From contig DASTJE010000272.1 of the NCBI GenBank assembly GCA_035716845.1, positions 1 to 6,318 on the forward strand: DNA of 6,318 bases, read 5' to 3'. The number at the start of each line of letters is the position of its first letter. Position 1 is the first letter of the stretch. Shown one piece after another: positions 5,169-6,318 of this stretch. The notes under the pieces were generated by a model. It saw only the letters and a program-made list of their open reading frames with translations, made no database searches and was not told the origin of the DNA. The DNA is from CADEEN01 sp035716845. Lineage in GTDB: Bacteria; Pseudomonadota; Gammaproteobacteria; Burkholderiales; Burkholderiaceae_C. The translations under genes were made by a program, and so were the position numbers.

Positions 5169-5773
5169 ACCAGGCGCAGACCGAAGCCGATCAGGAACAG
5201 GCCCGCCAGGCGCTCCAGCCAACGCGCCAGGCGCCGGTGCGCGCGCACCTGCGCCGCCACTGCATTGGCGAAGGCGCACAGGGTCAGGCAGTAGGCAGCG
5301 GTGATGAACGCGATGGTGAGCGCCATCGCGCCGAAGGTGGCCAGGCCCGGCTGCGCGACGGGGTCGATGAAGAGCGGGAAGAAGGCCATGTAGAACACGA
5401 TGGCCTTGGGGTTGAGCAGCGTGATCAGGAAGGCCTGGCGCGCGTAGTGGCGCGGCTCGATGCGGATCGGCGCGGCCGCGCCGTCGCCGCGCGCGAACAC
5501 GAGCTTCAGGCCGATCCACGCCAGGTAGGCCGCCCCGGCGACCTGCACCGCGTGGAACACCGCCGGGTAGGCCGCCAGCAGCGCGGCCACGCCGGCCACC
5601 GCCATCCACATCAGCACCTGGTCGCCGGCGATGATGCCCCAGGTGGCCGCCGCGCCGGCGCCAAAGCCGCCCTTGGCGGTGGAGGTGAGCAGCGCGAAGG
5701 TGCCCGGCCCCGGCAGCGCGAGGAAGACCAGCACGGCAGCGCAGAAGGCCGCGTAATCGTGGATGCCCAGCAT
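5159..5773 (-). CDS. LysE/RhtB-family amino acid exporter
   Basis: This is a 204-residue inner-membrane protein of the LysE/RhtB family, whose members export amino acids such as lysine, threonine or homoserine lactone-type compounds by proton exchange. Seen: the family signature LPGPGTFALLTSTAKGG (20-36) after the first membrane segment, a glycine-rich second segment (WGIIAGDQVLMW), then AAYLAWIGLKLVF (81-93). The central NPKAIVFYMAFFPLFI motif (121-136) is characteristic. About six hydrophobic stretches are visible (roughly 8-28, 40-66, 70-93, 113-136, 147-172, 184-202), and the tail is short and basic. The length is normal for the family. The ATG at 5773 places the first helix correctly; a longer open frame continues antisense through proQ and is not real. 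The ribosome binding site is weak. The substrate cannot be assigned. Confidence 0.93.
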   Translation of the reverse strand: MLGIHDYAAFCAAVLVFLALPGPGTFALLTSTAKGGFGAGAAATWGIIAGDQVLMWMAVAGVAALLAAYPAVFHAVQVAGAAYLAWIGLKLVFARGDGAAAPIRIEPRHYARQAFLITLLNPKAIVFYMAFFPLFIDPVAQPGLATFGAMALTIAFITAAYCLTLCAFANAVAAQVRAHRRLARWLERLAGLFLIGFGLRLVRG

Positions 5774-5824
5774 CGGCCAAGCGTACCAGCCGCACCACGG
5801 AGTGAACGACAATCGCGCCCGATC
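5774..5824. promoter_or_regulatory. 51-bp divergent promoter region between the exporter and proQ
   Basis: On the + strand GACAAT (5808-5813; 4 of 6 to the -10) ends 11 nt before the proQ ATG with no Shine-Dalgarno between, so the proQ message may have a leader of only a few bases. On the - strand TTGTCG (5807-5812) could serve as a -35 for the exporter with a poor -10 about 18 bp on. The overlap of the two elements would make the promoters compete. Confidence 0.33.
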
Positions 5825-6318
5825 ATGAACACCGACACCGACGCGCCCGAGGCCGGCGAGGCCCCGCAGGCCCCCGCCGGCACGGCGGCCCAAGCGCCGG
5901 CCGCCGCCCCCGCCGCCGCCCTGGCCGAAGCCCCGAGCGAGGGTGCCTCCTCGGTCGAGGCAGTCTCCACGTCGCCCGCACCGGCGCAGGACGAAGCGCC
6001 GGCGCCGAGCGGCAGCGCGCCCGCGGCCAGGCCCGACCTGTCGCCCGAGGCCACCGGTGCGCGCCTGGCGGCGCTGTTCCCCGCGCTGTTCGTCGGCCCC
6101 GACGGGCGCGGCGAGTGGAAGGCGATCAAGCTGCGCATCCACGCCGACATCCAGGCGCGCGCGCCGGGCGAGTTCAGCAAGCGCGCGCTGGGCATCTTCT
6201 TCTCGCGCTACACCACGACCACGCCCTACCTCAAGGCGCTGGCGGCGCCGGGCTCGCAGCGCTTCGACCTCGACGGCCAGCCGGCCGGCGAGATCGCCGA
6301 AGAGCACCGCAGCGCCGC
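5825..6318 (+). CDS. proQ: ProQ/FinO-family RNA chaperone (3' end missing)
   Basis: ProQ/FinO proteins bind structured small RNAs and mRNA 3' ends and control RNA stability and pairing. The frame is open from ATG 5825 to the window edge, giving 164 residues. Residues 1-76 are a disordered-looking Ala/Pro-rich stretch with about 11 acidic residues and one Arg. The FinO domain starts about residue 79: LAALFPALF, KAIKLRIHADIQ (99-110), FSKRALGIFFSRYTTTTPYL (117-136), and the diagnostic QRFDLDGQPAGEIAEEH (145-161). By my unaided alignment to E. coli ProQ, Tyr135 and Arg146 match its RNA-binding Tyr70 and Arg80 and Lys119 matches Lys54, while Gly123 stands where E. coli has Arg58. E. coli ProQ has its FinO domain at the N-terminus; here it is preceded by an acidic extension. 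The start has no Shine-Dalgarno, so the exact first residue is less sure than the family. Confidence 0.93.
   Translation, partial: MNTDTDAPEAGEAPQAPAGTAAQAPAAAPAAALAEAPSEGASSVEAVSTSPAPAQDEAPAPSGSAPAARPDLSPEATGARLAALFPALFVGPDGRGEWKAIKLRIHADIQARAPGEFSKRALGIFFSRYTTTTPYLKALAAPGSQRFDLDGQPAGEIAEEHRSA

Noticed and set aside
5159..6307. 382-residue - strand open frame extending the exporter across proQ
   Set aside because: The LysE-type protein begins at 5773 with its normal first helix; the extension is low-complexity and antisense to proQ.
1..6318. CRISPR array, tRNA or rRNA gene, insertion sequence, toxin-antitoxin pair
   Set aside because: There are no regularly spaced repeats, cloverleaf or rRNA motifs, terminal inverted repeats or transposase. 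The GNAT gene has no partner antitoxin of the DUF1778 type, so a GNAT toxin module is not supported.

Overview
This is a GC-rich window (about 70% GC by eye, with a strong G/C third-codon bias) in which nearly every base is coding. The codon use, an ArgC of the shorter type-2 kind, a Soj-like ParA, a LysE/RhtB exporter and a ProQ/FinO protein with an Ala/Pro-rich front end together suggest a betaproteobacterial chromosome, probably Burkholderiales of the Rubrivivax/Leptothrix/Comamonadaceae type. That placement is inference. Nothing looks mobile: I see no transposase, integrase, tRNA, rRNA or CRISPR array.

Left block, + strand (1-1798): the 3' part of argC (arginine biosynthesis) runs with a 7-nt gap into a gene for an FAD-dependent oxidoreductase related to L-2-hydroxyglutarate oxidase. 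Its 3' end overlaps by 8 bp, tail to tail, with a - strand gene for a small secreted four-cysteine protein (1791-2279). A 191-bp intergenic region (2280-2470) holds that gene's ribosome binding site, a candidate promoter and short hairpins.

Central block, - strand, read right to left from 4463 to 2471: a Soj-type ParA ATPase, then a two-part GNAT acetyltransferase whose start nearly touches or overlaps the ParA stop, then an unrecognised 117-residue protein with its own GTG start and Shine-Dalgarno. No parB lies next to parA and no parS site was seen.

Right block: divergent from parA across 61 bp is a + strand gene for a 205-residue protein of unknown function, built from two related copies of one module. 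It faces a - strand LysE-family exporter across a 16-bp gap that contributes to a GC-rich hairpin. The exporter diverges across 51 bp from a + strand ProQ/FinO RNA chaperone gene that runs off the right edge.

No clearly new multi-gene system is visible. The best leads are the internally duplicated 205-residue protein, the parA-GNAT pairing without parB, the acidic disordered front end of ProQ, and a repeated pattern of a -10-like hexamer placed so close to the start codon that parA, the 205-residue gene and proQ may be read from leaderless or nearly leaderless messages.
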